A DNA stretch of 64,000 nt from Novosphingopyxis sp965218915 (GTDB taxonomy: Bacteria; Pseudomonadota; Alphaproteobacteria; Sphingomonadales; Sphingomonadaceae), in contig NZ_OZ244708.1 in NCBI RefSeq assembly GCF_965218915.1, positions 2,542,001 through 2,606,000 of the forward strand. Direction: 5' to 3'. Below are positions 16,442 through 24,968 of this stretch, piece after piece (within the stretch, counting starts at the first letter, position 1; the number at the start of each line of letters is the position of its first letter). Under the pieces are notes generated by a model. That model saw only the letters and a program-made list of their open reading frames with translations. It ran no database searches and was not told the origin of the DNA. The translations under genes and the position numbers were made by a program.

Positions 16442-17764
16442 ATGACCCAGACCTATCACGTCAAGAGCTTCGGCTGCCAGATGAACGTCTATGACGGCGA
16501 GCGCATGGCCGAATTGATGGAAGCCGAGGGAATGACGGCGAGCGACAAGGCGGACGCCGATCTCGTGATCCTGAACACCTGCCACATCCGCGAACGCGCT
16601 GCCGAAAAAGTCTATTCCGAGATTGGCCGTTTGCGGCGCGAGGACGGATCGACGCCGATGATCGCGGTGGCCGGCTGCGTGGCGCAGGCCGAGGGCACCG
16701 AGATCGCGCGGCGAGCGCCATCGGTCGATGTCGTGGTCGGTCCGCAGGCTTATCACCGCCTGCCCGAATTGCTGCGCGAGGCAAAGGGCGGCAAAAAGGC
16801 GCTGGATACCGGCATGCCCGCCGCATCGAAATTCGCGGCGCTGCCGAAGCGAGGTGTTCAGACGCGGCCCACCGCCTTTCTGACGGTGCAGGAAGGCTGC
16901 GACAAATTCTGCACCTATTGCGTGGTGCCCTATACCCGGGGCGCCGAAATCAGCCGGCCATGGGGCGCGCTGATCGACGAGGCCAAGGCGCTGATCGACG
17001 GCGGCGCAAGGGAAATCACGCTGCTTGGCCAGAACGTCAACGCCTGGGAGGCGGTGGACGACAAGGGCCGCGCGCAAGGTCTCGACGGCCTGATCCGCGC
17101 GCTCGCCGAACTGCCGGGCCTCGCCCGCATCCGCTACACCACCAGCCATCCGGGTGACATGAGCGAAAGCCTGATCGCCGCGCATGGCGAGGTCGAAGCG
17201 CTGATGCCGTTCCTGCATCTGCCGGTACAGTCCGGATCGGACCGCATCCTCAAGGCCATGAACCGCAGCCACACCGCAGCGAGCTATCTGAAACTGCTCG
17301 ACCGCGTCCGCGCCGTTCGCCCCGACATCGCACTTTCGGGCGATTTCATCGTCGGCTTCCCCGGCGAGACCGATCGGGATTTCGAGGACACGCTGACGCT
17401 GGTGCGCGCCACGCGTTACGCGCAGGCCTATTCGTTCAAATACAGCCCGCGCCCCGGCACGCCCGCCGCCGAGATGGCGGATCAGATCCCGCCCGAGATC
17501 ATGGACGAACGGCTGCAGCGCCTGCAGGCCGCGCTCAACGCCGATCAGCACGCCTTCAACCGGGCCAGTGTCGGCCGGCGCTGCGACATCCTGCTCGAAC
17601 GCAAGGGCCGCAAGGCCCGGCAGCTGGTCGGCAAATCGCCCTGGCTGCAATCGGTCCATGTCGATGTGGACGGTGCCGCGATCGGCGATCTTCTGACGGT
17701 CGACCTGGTCGATGCCGGTCCCAACAGTCTGGCCGGAGAACCCGCGATGAGGAAAGCCGCCTGA
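16442..17764 (+). CDS. miaB: tRNA-2-methylthio-N6-dimethylallyladenosine synthase
   Basis: MiaB is a radical-SAM methylthiotransferase acting on i6A37 of tRNA. The N-terminal UPF0004 domain holds the auxiliary-cluster cysteines C12 (FGCQMN), C47 (LNTCHIR) and C79 (AGCVAQ). The radical-SAM cluster motif is C153-x3-C157-x2-C160 in EGCDKFCTYCVVP. A TRAM domain closes the 440-residue protein. The stop of miaB overlaps the phoH start by 1 bp (TGATG). Confidence 0.96.
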   Translation: MTQTYHVKSFGCQMNVYDGERMAELMEAEGMTASDKADADLVILNTCHIRERAAEKVYSEIGRLRREDGSTPMIAVAGCVAQAEGTEIARRAPSVDVVVGPQAYHRLPELLREAKGGKKALDTGMPAASKFAALPKRGVQTRPTAFLTVQEGCDKFCTYCVVPYTRGAEISRPWGALIDEAKALIDGGAREITLLGQNVNAWEAVDDKGRAQGLDGLIRALAELPGLARIRYTTSHPGDMSESLIAAHGEVEALMPFLHLPVQSGSDRILKAMNRSHTAASYLKLLDRVRAVRPDIALSGDFIVGFPGETDRDFEDTLTLVRATRYAQAYSFKYSPRPGTPAAEMADQIPPEIMDERLQRLQAALNADQHAFNRASVGRRCDILLERKGRKARQLVGKSPWLQSVHVDVDGAAIGDLLTVDLVDAGPNSLAGEPAMRKAA

Positions 17765-18756
17765 TGGCGCGCAAGGAACAGGCGCGGGCCGGCGACATGA
17801 CCCGGCTCGAGATCGAGTTCGACAAGCCGCATCTGCTGGGAAGCCTGTTCGGCGAATTCGACCGCAATCTGGTCGCGGTCGAAAACCGGCTCGGCGTGTA
17901 TATCGCGGCGCGCGGCAATCAGGTGCAGATCGAGGGCGAGGCGTCCGCGGCGGCGCGCGCGCGCGACGTGCTGACCGCGCTCTACAGCCGCATCATGCGG
18001 GGCGAGCAGATCGATGCCGCGCTGGTCGAGGCGGCGATCGCCATGTCCGACGAACCGACGCTCGACGGCATCGTGCGGCAGGACCGCAGCGGCACGCCGC
18101 AGGTGATGATCCGCACGCGCAAGAAGAACATCATTCCGCGCTCGCCCGGGCAAATCCCCTATATGGAATCGCTGGCGCGCGACGAGATCATCTTCGCGCT
18201 GGGACCGGCGGGCACCGGCAAGACCTATCTCGCGGTGGCGCAGGCCGTCGCCATGCTCATCACCGGGCAGGTCGACCGGCTGATCCTCTCGCGTCCCGCG
18301 GTCGAGGCGGGCGAGCGGCTGGGCTTCCTGCCCGGCGACATGAAGGAAAAGGTCGATCCCTATCTGCGCCCGCTCTACGACGCGCTGTACGACACGCTGC
18401 CGGCCGAACAGGTCGAGCGGCGCATCGCGAGCGGAGAGATCGAGATCGCCCCGCTCGCCTTCATGCGCGGACGCACGCTGGCGGACGCGTTCGTGATCCT
18501 CGACGAGGCGCAGAACACCACGCCCGCGCAGATGAAGATGTTCCTCACCCGCTTCGGCATGAACAGCCGCATGGTCATCTGCGGGGATCCCAAGCAGGTC
18601 GATCTGCCCGGCGAGGGGATGAGCGGCCTGGCCGATGCGGTCTCGCGGCTGCAGGACGTGGAAAATATCTCGATCAATCGCTTTACCTCAGCCGACGTCG
18701 TGCGGCATCCGCTGGTCGGCAAGATCGTCGATGCCTATGAAGGCCCCCATGCTTGA
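17764..18756 (+). CDS. phoH: PhoH-like ATPase
   Basis: A 330-residue P-loop ATPase with Walker A GPAGTGKT at 147-154, Walker B FVILDEAQN and the family block MVICGDPKQVDLP. It is usually encoded with ybeY and miaB, as here, and is thought to help RNA metabolism. It begins at the ATG that overlaps the miaB stop. ybeY starts within its last 8 bp. Confidence 0.93.
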   Translation: MARKEQARAGDMTRLEIEFDKPHLLGSLFGEFDRNLVAVENRLGVYIAARGNQVQIEGEASAAARARDVLTALYSRIMRGEQIDAALVEAAIAMSDEPTLDGIVRQDRSGTPQVMIRTRKKNIIPRSPGQIPYMESLARDEIIFALGPAGTGKTYLAVAQAVAMLITGQVDRLILSRPAVEAGERLGFLPGDMKEKVDPYLRPLYDALYDTLPAEQVERRIASGEIEIAPLAFMRGRTLADAFVILDEAQNTTPAQMKMFLTRFGMNSRMVICGDPKQVDLPGEGMSGLADAVSRLQDVENISINRFTSADVVRHPLVGKIVDAYEGPHA

Positions 18757-19246
18757 CGTGGAAACCGCGGTCGGCCCCGGCTGGGACGGCGAGGAAGCGT
18801 GGGCCGATCTCGCCCGCCGCGCGGTGCGCGCCGGCCTCTCGGTCAGCCCGTTCGCGGATTTGATCGACAAGCGGGTCTCGGTCGAGGTCGCGGTCAAGCT
18901 GTCGGACGATGCGGAGGTGCAGAGCCTCAACGCCGGCTATCGCGGCAAGGACACGCCCACAAACGTGCTGAGCTTTCCGATGGTCCAGCCCGATCTGCTG
19001 CAATCGCTCGAAAACAGCGACGATGGCGAGGCGCTGCTTGGCGACATCATCCTGGCGCGCGAGACCTGTGCGGGCGAGGCGGCGGACAAGGGCATTTCGC
19101 TCGAGCAGCACGCAACCCATCTGATCGCCCATGGCACGCTGCACCTGCTCGGCTATGACCATAAGAACGAGCCGGATGCCGAACGGATGGAGGACTTGGA
19201 AGTGAAAGCGCTTGCCACTCTGGGCCTTCCCAATCCATATTCCTGA
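18749..19246 (+). CDS. ybeY: Endoribonuclease YbeY
   Basis: YbeY is a zinc-dependent RNase needed for 16S rRNA 3' maturation and ribosome quality control. The metal site is clear: LIAHGTLHLLGYDH (H-x3-H-x5-H). The ATG at 18749 has GAAGG 5-6 nt before it and overlaps phoH by 8 bp. Upstream in-frame ATGs at 18731 and 18737 lack a site. The 165-residue length is normal. Confidence 0.92.
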   Translation: MLDVETAVGPGWDGEEAWADLARRAVRAGLSVSPFADLIDKRVSVEVAVKLSDDAEVQSLNAGYRGKDTPTNVLSFPMVQPDLLQSLENSDDGEALLGDIILARETCAGEAADKGISLEQHATHLIAHGTLHLLGYDHKNEPDAERMEDLEVKALATLGLPNPYS

Positions 19247-19284
19247 CATCCTGCAACCACTAAGGGGCACTCCAGCTTTCGGCA

Positions 19285-20199
19285 ATGCCAGACAGCATGA
19301 CAAACAACGCCGACGACGAAGGCGGCGGACGAATATGGCGGGGCCTCAAGGCCCTGCTGTTCAAATCCGATCACGAACCCTCGCTGCGCGAGCAGCTCGA
19401 AGAGGCCATCGACGAGCATGAGGTGGACGACGACACGCGCACCGGCGCCAATGCGGGCGACCTCAGCCGCGTCGAGCGCGAGATGCTGCGCAACCTCCTT
19501 CATTTCAGCGAGCATACGGCGGACGACGTCGCTGTCCCGCGCGCGGATATCGTGGCGATCGAGGAGAATGCCAGTTTCGACGAGCTGGTCGCGACGATCT
19601 GCGAACATGGTCACAGCCGCCTGCCGGTTTATCGCGACAATCTCGACGACATCATCGGCATGATCCACATCCGCGACGCCTTTGCGATCCTGGCCGGCGA
19701 TGGCCCCAGGCCACAGGGCATCGCCGCGCTGATCCGGCAGCCCCGCTTCGTGCCCGAATCGATGGGCGTGCTCGATCTGCTCGCCGAGATGCGCGCCACG
19801 CGCACACACCTCGCCATCGTGCTCGACGAATATTCGGGCACCGAGGGTATCGTCACGATCGAGGACCTGGTCGAGGAGATCGTCGGCGAGATCGAGGACG
19901 AGCACGACGACGAACCCGAGCCCCAGCTGGTCGACCTGGACGGCGGATTATGGGAAGCCGATGCGCGGATCGAACTGGACGATCTGGGCAAGCAGGTCGC
20001 GCCCGAACTGGAGGACGTGCCCGAGGACGTCGATACGCTGGGCGGCCTCGCCTTCGTGCTGGCGGGCAAGGTGCCGGCGGTCGGCGACATCCTGGAGCAT
20101 CCGAGCGGCTGGAAGCTGGAGATACTGGATGGCGATGAAAAACGCGTGACTCGACTCAGGCTGCATCCGCCGGTGATCAGGGAAGATACGGAGAACTAA
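19285..20199 (+). CDS. CorC/HlyC-family protein with paired CBS domains
   Basis: This 304-residue cytosolic protein has two CBS motifs (about 75-200: VPRADIVAI, GHSRLPVYRDNLDDIIGMIHIRD and LAIVLDEYSGTEGIVTIEDLVEEIVGEI) and a C-terminal CorC_HlyC domain. CorC is linked to magnesium and cobalt efflux. In related genomes it follows ybeY, as here. No intrinsic terminator is visible after it. Confidence 0.88.
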   Translation: MPDSMTNNADDEGGGRIWRGLKALLFKSDHEPSLREQLEEAIDEHEVDDDTRTGANAGDLSRVEREMLRNLLHFSEHTADDVAVPRADIVAIEENASFDELVATICEHGHSRLPVYRDNLDDIIGMIHIRDAFAILAGDGPRPQGIAALIRQPRFVPESMGVLDLLAEMRATRTHLAIVLDEYSGTEGIVTIEDLVEEIVGEIEDEHDDEPEPQLVDLDGGLWEADARIELDDLGKQVAPELEDVPEDVDTLGGLAFVLAGKVPAVGDILEHPSGWKLEILDGDEKRVTRLRLHPPVIREDTEN

Positions 20200-20230
20200 A
20201 AAAGCGATGGCAGCTTAACAGGGTGTTCCC

Positions 20231-20878
20231 TTACGCCTCAGCCAGACTCTTCGCACGCCTGCGCCAGTCCTCGGCCAGCGTCTCGAGTTGCGACAGCGCC
20301 GTCAGTTCGGCCTTGTCCTTGTCCCCGCCCGGCCGGATCAGCAGCGCGAACACGCGCGCGACCGTCCAGTCGCGATCCGCTCTCGTCTCGCGCGAGATGA
20401 TATCGCCCCTGGATACCGCGCCTTCTTCGATCACCCGCAGGTAGAGCCCGCAGCGGCCGGTGTTGACGATCGTCGCCATGATATCGCCTCGGCCGAAATG
20501 ATGATCGAGCTTCCAGCAGGGCTGGCGACCGTGGCTGATCTCGAGCAGCGCCTCGCCGATCCGGAAGCGGTCGCCGATGCGAACCGTCTCTTCGGTAAAG
20601 CCGGGCGCGGTGATGTTCTCCCCGAACGCGCCATAGTCACCGATCAGCTCATTGCCGGACAGCTTCTCGCGCCAAAAGGCATAATGATCGGACGGGTAGA
20701 GATGCACCGCCTTGTCCCAGCCGCCATGGTGCACCGGATCGGCGACCTGGTCGCCCTCGAACCCGGTCCAGCCGAGGCGTATCGGACCATCCGCCGGATC
20801 GCGGGCGATGGCGCTGGCGGAATCGCCCCTAAAGGGTTTGGGCCTGCCGATGAACAGACCTTCGACGGTCGACAGCAT
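20231..20878 (-). CDS. MOSC-domain protein (YiiM-like)
   Basis: MOSC domains carry a conserved cysteine and take part in sulfur or molybdenum-cofactor transfer, or in reducing N-hydroxylated compounds (YiiM). The 215-residue protein shows GDQVADPVHHGGWDKAVHLYP, GENIT and the cysteine in HGRQPCWKLDHHF. The ATG at 20878 has AAGGGG 8 nt upstream. The open frame runs further upstream through palindromic repeats, which are not coding. Confidence 0.87.
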   Translation of the reverse strand: MLSTVEGLFIGRPKPFRGDSASAIARDPADGPIRLGWTGFEGDQVADPVHHGGWDKAVHLYPSDHYAFWREKLSGNELIGDYGAFGENITAPGFTEETVRIGDRFRIGEALLEISHGRQPCWKLDHHFGRGDIMATIVNTGRCGLYLRVIEEGAVSRGDIISRETRADRDWTVARVFALLIRPGGDKDKAELTALSQLETLAEDWRRRAKSLAEA

Positions 20879-20902
20879 GAGTGCGGCCCCTTGATAAACT
20901 TT

Positions 20903-21091
20903 CTCCCGCCCGGGCGGGAGAAGGATACGAAGCCCCGGATTAAATCCGGGGCGGAGTTGCCTGCCCCCGCGAAAGCGGGGGGATGAGGGTGGGTGGCGCG
21001 CCAGCGCCATCGATGGGTCGGCGCTGCAACGGCTTCCCCTCACCGCTGCGCCCCGGATCAAGTCCGGGGCTCGCTCCTTCCCGTGAACGGG
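20903..21091. repeat. Cluster of five short palindromes
   Basis: Five inverted repeats are packed between the DUF2945 gene and the MOSC gene. They are CTCCCGCCCGGGCGGGAG (20903-20920), GCCCCGGAT/ATCCGGGGC (20932-20952), CCCCCGC-GAAA-GCGGGGG (20964-20981), CCCCGGA/TCCGGGG (21051-21069) and CCCGT/ACGGG (21080-21091). The second and fourth share the CCCCGGAT core. These are common intergenic elements in this group; they could end or buffer transcripts. Confidence 0.75.
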
Positions 21092-21104
21092 AGAGGGATA
21101 AGCT

Positions 21105-21335
21105 TTATCCCTCCGCCGCGCGCAGTTCCGAGCCCAGTTTCAAGACCTTGCCGCCATCGTCCTGTTTGATCAGATAGGCCGGATTGTCCGCATCGCCCTT
21201 GCGGGTGATTTCGGAACCCTCGATCGTCCGCGTCACCTCGCGCTCGAAGCGTTCTTCTATCTGGCCGGTGGCGGTGCCGCTGCCCCAGTCCCATTCGACA
21301 TATTGGTTTGCCTGAAAACTGTTCTCGTTCGCCAT
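21105..21335 (-). CDS. Small DUF2945-type (hypervirulence-associated TUDOR) protein
   Basis: A 76-residue protein with the pattern QYVEWDWGSGTATGQIEERF and NPAYLIKQDDGGKVLKLGSELR, typical of the DUF2945 family. Its fold is a small barrel and its function is unknown. The ATG at 21335 is preceded by AAAGGAC. It diverges from the glycosyltransferase gene that follows. Confidence 0.82.
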   Translation of the reverse strand: MANENSFQANQYVEWDWGSGTATGQIEERFEREVTRTIEGSEITRKGDADNPAYLIKQDDGGKVLKLGSELRAAEG

Positions 21336-21431
21336 CGCTTTGCCGTCCTTTTACGCCGAGCCCTATGAAGCCGCGGGCAAAGCCAAAGTTCCGGTTGGCA
21401 AGCCTGTCGCCTCATGCTCAAAGCTCGGCTC

Positions 21432-22574
21432 ATGCAAGTCGAAGACCTCCGCATCGCCCTGTTCAGCGGCAACTACAACTACGTTCGGGACGGGGCGAAC
21501 CAGGCGCTCAACCGTCTCGTCGGCCATCTGCTCGGGCGCGGCGCAAAGGTGCGCGTCTACTCGCCGACCATCCCCGATCCGCCGTTCGCGGCGACGGGCG
21601 ACGTCGTCAGCATTCCCTCGCTGCCGATACCCGGGCGCGGCGAATATCGCATCGGCACCGCGCTTTCGCCCGAAATCCGCGCCGATATGGCGGCGTTCGA
21701 TCCCAATATCGTCCACATCTCCAGCCCCGACTGGGTCGCCCACCGCGCCGTCACCTGGGCGCGCGAACGGGGCATCCCGGTGCTCGCCAGCGTGCACACC
21801 CGGTTCGAGACCTATCCGCGCTATTACGGCCTGGCCTTTCTGGAGCCGTGGTTCGTCAAGGGCCTGCGCCGCCTCTACAATCGCTGCGACGCCATCGTCG
21901 CGCCGTCGGAGAGCATGGCCGCGATCCTGCGCGAGGAAGGAATGAACCGAGACGTCGGCATCTGGTCGCGCGGGGTGGACCGGGAGACGTTCAACCCCGG
22001 CCGCCGCGACTTGGCCTGGCGGCGCTCGATCGGCATCGAAGGCGCCGAGCCGGTGATCGGTTTCCTCGGCCGGCTGGTGATGGAAAAGGGGCTCGACATG
22101 TTCGCCGACACGATGGCGCAGCTTGGCGAACGCGGCGTGGACCACCGCGTGCTCGTGATCGGCGAAGGCCCGGCGCACGACTGGTTCGCCGAGCGCGTTC
22201 CGGACGCCTGCTTCGTCGGCTTCCAGCAGGGCGCCGATCTCGGCCGCGCGGTCGCGAGCATGGACATGCTGTTCAATCCGTCGATCACGGAGACCTTCGG
22301 CAACGTCACGCTGGAATGCATGGCCTGCGGCGTGCCGGTGGTCGCCGCGCGCGCCACCGGTAGCGAAAGCCTGGTCGAGGACGGCGCATCGGGCGCGCTC
22401 GTCGAACCGGGCGATGTCGCCGGTTTCGCCGATGCGCTGGAACGCTATTGCCGCGATCCCGAGCTGCGTGCGCTGCACGGCGCGGCGGGCAACGAGCGCG
22501 CCGAAGATTACAGCTGGTACGACATCAACGAGACGATGGCGCGCAAATATCTGGCGCTGATCGAAAACCGATAA
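21432..22574 (+). CDS. Glycosyltransferase family 4 (GT-B fold)
   Basis: A 380-residue enzyme of the mannosyl- or digalactosyl-transferase type. The start block DLRIALFSGNYNYVRDGANQ binds the acceptor. The donor part has GFLGRLVMEKGLDMF and the E-x7-E motif in ITETFGNVTLECMACGVPVV. Related alphaproteobacterial genes are linked to membrane glycolipid synthesis; the sugar cannot be read here. Two near ATGs exist (21414 and 21432). The second is used because similarity begins there. Confidence 0.85.
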   Translation: MQVEDLRIALFSGNYNYVRDGANQALNRLVGHLLGRGAKVRVYSPTIPDPPFAATGDVVSIPSLPIPGRGEYRIGTALSPEIRADMAAFDPNIVHISSPDWVAHRAVTWARERGIPVLASVHTRFETYPRYYGLAFLEPWFVKGLRRLYNRCDAIVAPSESMAAILREEGMNRDVGIWSRGVDRETFNPGRRDLAWRRSIGIEGAEPVIGFLGRLVMEKGLDMFADTMAQLGERGVDHRVLVIGEGPAHDWFAERVPDACFVGFQQGADLGRAVASMDMLFNPSITETFGNVTLECMACGVPVVAARATGSESLVEDGASGALVEPGDVAGFADALERYCRDPELRALHGAAGNERAEDYSWYDINETMARKYLALIENR

Positions 22575-22599
22575 AAGGGCCGCGGGGCCTTGGCCGCAG

Positions 22600-23253
22600 T
22601 CAGAGCCGCTCGATCCGCCGGGCCGCCTCGTCGACGATATCGACCACCTGTTCGACCAGTTGCTGGTCGAGCCGGTCGCCATGACGATGGACGCGCAGGG
22701 CGTTGCGCAAATTCTCCATCGCGCGGTGCAGCTGGCGATTGGGCGCGGCGCGCTGCTCCTCGCCGAGCGCGCCGACCCGGGCGAGCACGGCGGCGGCCTC
22801 CTCGGCCCGGCGATCCAGCTCCTCGCGCCCCGCCGCGGTGGCCTCGAACGCCTTGCGCGGCTCGTCCTCGGCGGCGCACAGCTCGCGAACCGCACCCTCG
22901 TCCTCGAGCAGCGAGAGCGTGGGATAGACCGCGCCCGGGCTCGGCGCATAGGTGCCGCCGCTGAGCTCCTCGATCGCCTTGATCAGCTGATAGCCGTGGC
23001 GCGGCTCGTCCGCGATCAGCCGGAGCAGCGCCAGCCGCAGCTCGCCCGATCCGAACACCCGGCCCCGGCGCCTGCCGCGACCGCCGCCAAACGGTCCGCC
23101 CGGGCCGAACGGACCCTGCGGCCCGAACGGGCCGTGGGGTCCGGAACTTTCGTCCAAGCCGCTCGCCGCCGCCATGTCCCGCACCATCGCCATGATCCCG
23201 GCAAATTTGCGCGCGCCGCCGCCCCGGCCGAATTCACCACATCCCTGTCGCAT
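22600..23253 (-). CDS. PadR-family transcriptional regulator
   Basis: A 217-residue regulator. After about 35 residues there is a Gly/Pro/Phe linker with repeated GPFGP, then an Arg-rich stretch and the PadR winged helix (LRLALLRLIADEPRHGYQLIKAIEELSGG, SPGAVYPTLSLLEDEGAV). The C-terminus has a long helical segment. AAGGAG lies 8 nt before the ATG at 23253. A perfect operator-like dyad lies 20 bp upstream, so autorepression is likely. The target beyond itself is unknown; rarA diverges from it. Confidence 0.9.
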   Translation of the reverse strand: MRQGCGEFGRGGGARKFAGIMAMVRDMAAASGLDESSGPHGPFGPQGPFGPGGPFGGGRGRRRGRVFGSGELRLALLRLIADEPRHGYQLIKAIEELSGGTYAPSPGAVYPTLSLLEDEGAVRELCAAEDEPRKAFEATAAGREELDRRAEEAAAVLARVGALGEEQRAAPNRQLHRAMENLRNALRVHRHGDRLDQQLVEQVVDIVDEAARRIERL

Positions 23254-23273
23254 AGTTCATACTCCTTATTCGC

Positions 23274-23291
23274 GATATATTGAGATATATC
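23274..23291. promoter_or_regulatory. PadR-type operator
   Basis: GATATAT (23274-23280) and ATATATC (23285-23291) form a perfect 7-bp dyad with 4 bp between. AT-rich dyads of this size just upstream of padR genes are typical PadR binding sites. It lies between padR (minus) and rarA (plus), so both could be controlled. Confidence 0.75.
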
Positions 23292-23354
23292 TTGAAGCAG
23301 TCTTTATACAAGAGTCTCTCGCAGAATTTTATCGCACACCCTATCTTGCCCTGC

Positions 23355-24677
23355 ATGGCCGACCTATTTGGCGACGATTCCGCCCCTCCCGCTTCATTCC
23401 CGCAACCGCGCGAAAACGCGCCGCTGGCCGACCGCCTGCGCCCGAGGTCGCTGGACGAGGTGGTCGGGCAGGACCATCTTACCGGCCCTGACGGCGCGAT
23501 CGGGCGGATGGTGCGCGCCGGCCGGCTCGGTTCGATGATCCTGTGGGGTCCGCCGGGCACCGGCAAGACCACCATCGCGCAGCTGCTCGCCGGCGCGGTC
23601 GGCATGCGTTACAAGGCGATCAGCGCGGTCTTTTCCGGCGTCGCGGACCTCAAGCAAGCGTTTGCCGAAGCCGATCAGGCGGCCAGGGCCGGCCAGCAGA
23701 CGCTGCTGTTCGTGGACGAGATCCACCGCTTCAACCGCGCGCAACAGGACGGATTTCTGCCGTTCGTCGAGCGCGGCGTGGTGACGCTGGTCGGCGCGAC
23801 CACCGAAAATCCCAGCTTCGAACTCAACGCCGCGCTGCTCAGCCGCGCGCAGGTGCTGGTGCTGCACCGGCTCGCCCCCGCAGCCTTGGCCACATTGCTA
23901 GACCGGGCCGAGGAAGAATATGCCGAACCGCTGCCGCTGACCGGGGAGGCGCGCACCGCGCTCGTCGCCAGCGCCGACGGCGACGGACGCTTCCTGCTCA
24001 ACCAAGCCGAAACGCTCTACAACAGCCGCATCGACGAGCCGCTGGGGCCGCAGGAGATGAGCGCGCTGCTCCACCGCCGCGTGCCGGTCTACGACAAGGA
24101 CCGCGAAGGGCATTACAATCTCATCAGCGCGCTGCACAAATCGGTGCGCGGCAGCGATCCGCAGGCCGCGCTCTATTATCTCGCGCGGATGCTGGTGGCG
24201 GGCGAGGATCCGCTCTATCTGTGCCGCCGGATGGTGCGCATGGCGGTGGAGGATATCGGCCTCGCCGATCCCGGCGCTCTCGCCCAGTGCCTGGCCGCCA
24301 AGGACGCCTATGATTTCCTCGGATCGCCCGAAGGCGAGCTGGCGCTGGTCCAGGCCTGCCTCTATCTCGCCACCGCGCCCAAATCGAACGCGGTTTACAA
24401 GGCGCAGAAGGCGGCGTGGAAATCGGCGAAGGCGAGCGGATCGCTGATGCCGCCGATGAACATCGTCAACGCGCCGACCAAGCTGATGAAGCAGCTCGGC
24501 TACGGCCAGGGCTATGCCTATGATCATAATGCCGAGGGCGGCTATTCCGGCGCGAACTACTGGCCCGAGGAGATGGCGCCCGAACGTTTTTATGCGCCGA
24601 CCGACCGCGGCTTCGAACGCAAGATCGCCGAGCGCATCGCCCATTGGCAGGGGTTGAAAGAAGGGCGGGACGCTTAG
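23355..24677 (+). CDS. rarA: Replication-associated recombination protein A
   Basis: RarA (MgsA) is an AAA+ ATPase related to clamp loaders that acts at stalled replication forks. The 440-residue protein has Walker A GPPGTGKT at 65-72, Walker B LLFVDEIHRFN and sensor ATTENPSFELN. The C-terminus carries the conserved YGQGYAYDHN...YWPEEM segment. The start at 23355 (MADLFGDD) is standard. The longer in-frame start would overlap the PadR operator. Confidence 0.95.
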   Translation: MADLFGDDSAPPASFPQPRENAPLADRLRPRSLDEVVGQDHLTGPDGAIGRMVRAGRLGSMILWGPPGTGKTTIAQLLAGAVGMRYKAISAVFSGVADLKQAFAEADQAARAGQQTLLFVDEIHRFNRAQQDGFLPFVERGVVTLVGATTENPSFELNAALLSRAQVLVLHRLAPAALATLLDRAEEEYAEPLPLTGEARTALVASADGDGRFLLNQAETLYNSRIDEPLGPQEMSALLHRRVPVYDKDREGHYNLISALHKSVRGSDPQAALYYLARMLVAGEDPLYLCRRMVRMAVEDIGLADPGALAQCLAAKDAYDFLGSPEGELALVQACLYLATAPKSNAVYKAQKAAWKSAKASGSLMPPMNIVNAPTKLMKQLGYGQGYAYDHNAEGGYSGANYWPEEMAPERFYAPTDRGFERKIAERIAHWQGLKEGRDA

Positions 24678-24968
24678 CGTCTGAACCCGTTGGCTCTCTT
24701 CTTCGACTGTGTCGCACTACGAAACGTCCGCCCAGCCCGAACAGGCACGCCCCATTCGCCGAAACTTTCCGCTGTCCTACACAGCGCCTTTTCGCTTAGG
24801 CTGGTGCCCATGACTCGCCCCGCCCCAACGCGTTCGCTCCATGGCCCCGCGCCGGCTTCGGGAAGGGACGACAAGGGGGGGATGTATCGCGCCTTTTGTG
24901 ACCTTCCGGCTTCGGATCGGGATCGCGAACGGCAGAACGCGCCATTCGTCGGCATCCGCAGAGCGACG

